This document shows, piece after piece, positions 52,565-53,423 of a stretch of 53,423 nt of DNA (the stretch's first letter is position 1; each line of letters opens with the position of its first letter). The stretch lies in the NCBI GenBank assembly GCA_029555415.1, contig JAKPSI010000019.1:1-53423 (forward strand), given 5' to 3'. A program made the position numbers and the translations under genes. Under the pieces are notes generated by a model. That model saw only the letters and a list, made by a program, of their open reading frames with translations, was not told the DNA's origin and did not search any database. This DNA is from Bacteroidota bacterium. GTDB taxonomy: Bacteria; Bacteroidota; Bacteroidia; Chitinophagales; Chitinophagaceae.

Positions 52565-53423
52565 CAGTTATTGGCAACGCAGGCGCGGTAAGTATTTTTC
52601 ATGAGGGCTGCGATGGTCATGGGACCTACGCCACCCGGTACAGGTGTGATCCAGGAACAAAGCGGTGCAACGGTATCATAGTCCACGTCGCCCCGTAAAC
52701 GGAATCCGCTTTTCTTTGATGCATCGGGTACACGTGTGATCCCTACATCGATGACGATAGCGCCGGGACGGACCATATCAGCGGTAACGAATCCCGGTTT
52801 GCCGAGTGCCGCAACGATAATGTCAGCCTGCAGACAAAGTTCTTTGATGTTCTTAGTATGGGAATGGCAGATCGTGACGGTGCAGTTGCCGGGGTTGGTG
52901 TTGGCGCTGAGCAGGATGCTCATGGGGCGGCCAACGATATTGCTGCGGCCCACGACCACCGCGTGTTTGCCTTTCGTATCGATCTTATAATGTTCCAGCA
53001 GCAGCATGATGCCATGCGGTGTGGCGGGAATGAAAGTAGGGAGCCCTTGTACCATTTTACCGATACTTACAGGATGAAAACCATCCACATCTTTTTCCGG
53101 ATCGATGGCGTTGATCACTTCTTCATCTGAGATGTGTTTGGGCAGGGGCAATTGTACGAGGATGCCATCCACATCGGGATCGGTGTTCAGTTCCTGGATC
53201 TCTTCGAGCAATTTATTTTCAGAGATGTTGTCATCAAACCGGATGAGTGTGGAACGAAAACCCGCTTCTTCGCAAGCCTTTACTTTGGCTGCTACATAGG
53301 TTTCGCTGGCACCGTTATTGCCAACGAGGATCGCCGCCAAATGCGGGATCTTTTTGCCTTCCGTAGCCAGTTGCGCTACTTCGATCTTCAGTTCGCCGAT
53401 GATGGCCTGTGCTGCTTTTTTGC
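52564..53423 (-). CDS. folD: Bifunctional methylenetetrahydrofolate dehydrogenase/cyclohydrolase FolD (5' end outside window)
   Basis: The frame is open to the right edge, so the N-terminus is missing; a TTG at 53340 is not the true start because family sequence continues upstream ([20 protein letters not shown]). Motifs are [16 protein letters not shown] with the catalytic Tyr-Lys region, [37 protein letters not shown] (Rossmann loop) and DVGI, and [18 protein letters not shown] near the end. It interconverts one-carbon tetrahydrofolates. Confidence 0.95.
   Translation of the reverse strand, partial: KKAAQAIIGELKIEVAQLATEGKKIPHLAAILVGNNGASETYVAAKVKACEEAGFRSTLIRFDDNISENKLLEEIQELNTDPDVDGILVQLPLPKHISDEEVINAIDPEKDVDGFHPVSIGKMVQGLPTFIPATPHGIMLLLEHYKIDTKGKHAVVVGRSNIVGRPMSILLSANTNPGNCTVTICHSHTKNIKELCLQADIIVAALGKPGFVTADMVRPGAIVIDVGITRVPDASKKSGFRLRGDVDYDTVAPLCSWITPVPGGVGPMTIAALMKNTYRACVANN

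Overview
The window looks like chromosomal DNA of a member of the Bacteroidota, most likely Chitinophagaceae-like (the family is an inference; the phylum is well supported). The evidence is a SprA homologue, a PorE-type protein and a type B C-terminal sorting domain of the type IX secretion system (T9SS), a DUF4835/PorD-like protein, a Bacteroidota-style TonB and omega subunit, the futalosine menaquinone enzymes MqnB and MqnD, and promoter elements of the TAnnTTTG type. I see no rRNA, tRNA, CRISPR array, insertion sequence or prophage.

Layout. 1-10231: the 5' part of a secreted nuclease-like protein, a polyprenyl synthetase-recJ pair, a strong OmpA gene with its own promoter and terminator, bamD-rpoZ, DUF4835-DUF4296 and the CoA-transferase pair scoAB. 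10241-18034: a regulatory island with four NarL-type response regulators, two histidine kinases and two seven-helix membrane proteins, arranged as two copies of the same divergent module around a methyltransferase. The sensor genes are sharply AT-rich and the first inter-module gap holds a cluster of DnaA-box sequences. 18102-31726: metabolic and housekeeping genes (class IV aminotransferase, photolyase, mqnD-mqnB with a secreted Hcp-like protein, queD-folE-fabD, a GNAT, an odd amidohydrolase, a gamma-family PLP lyase, DinB, fabH, ruvA). 31766-46847: sprA (2419 codons), a T9SS cargo protein, an SDR, an alpha/beta hydrolase overlapping lnt, and tonB. 47063-53423: guaB, dprA, a PorE-like protein, queE and the 3' part of folD.

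Functional links. SprA, the PorD-like and PorE-like proteins and the type B cargo protein belong to T9SS export. BamD, Lnt, TonB and OmpA serve the envelope. FolE, QueD, QueE, FolD and a PabC-like aminotransferase share the pterin, queuosine and folate pathways.

The observations most worth following are the duplicated divergent sensor/regulator module with compositionally foreign receptors, the DnaA-box cluster inside it, and a family of intergenic heptameric repeats (TTATCAN, TTACCTN, TTAGCTN, TTAGTCN) that sit mainly at gene 3' ends in a fixed order.
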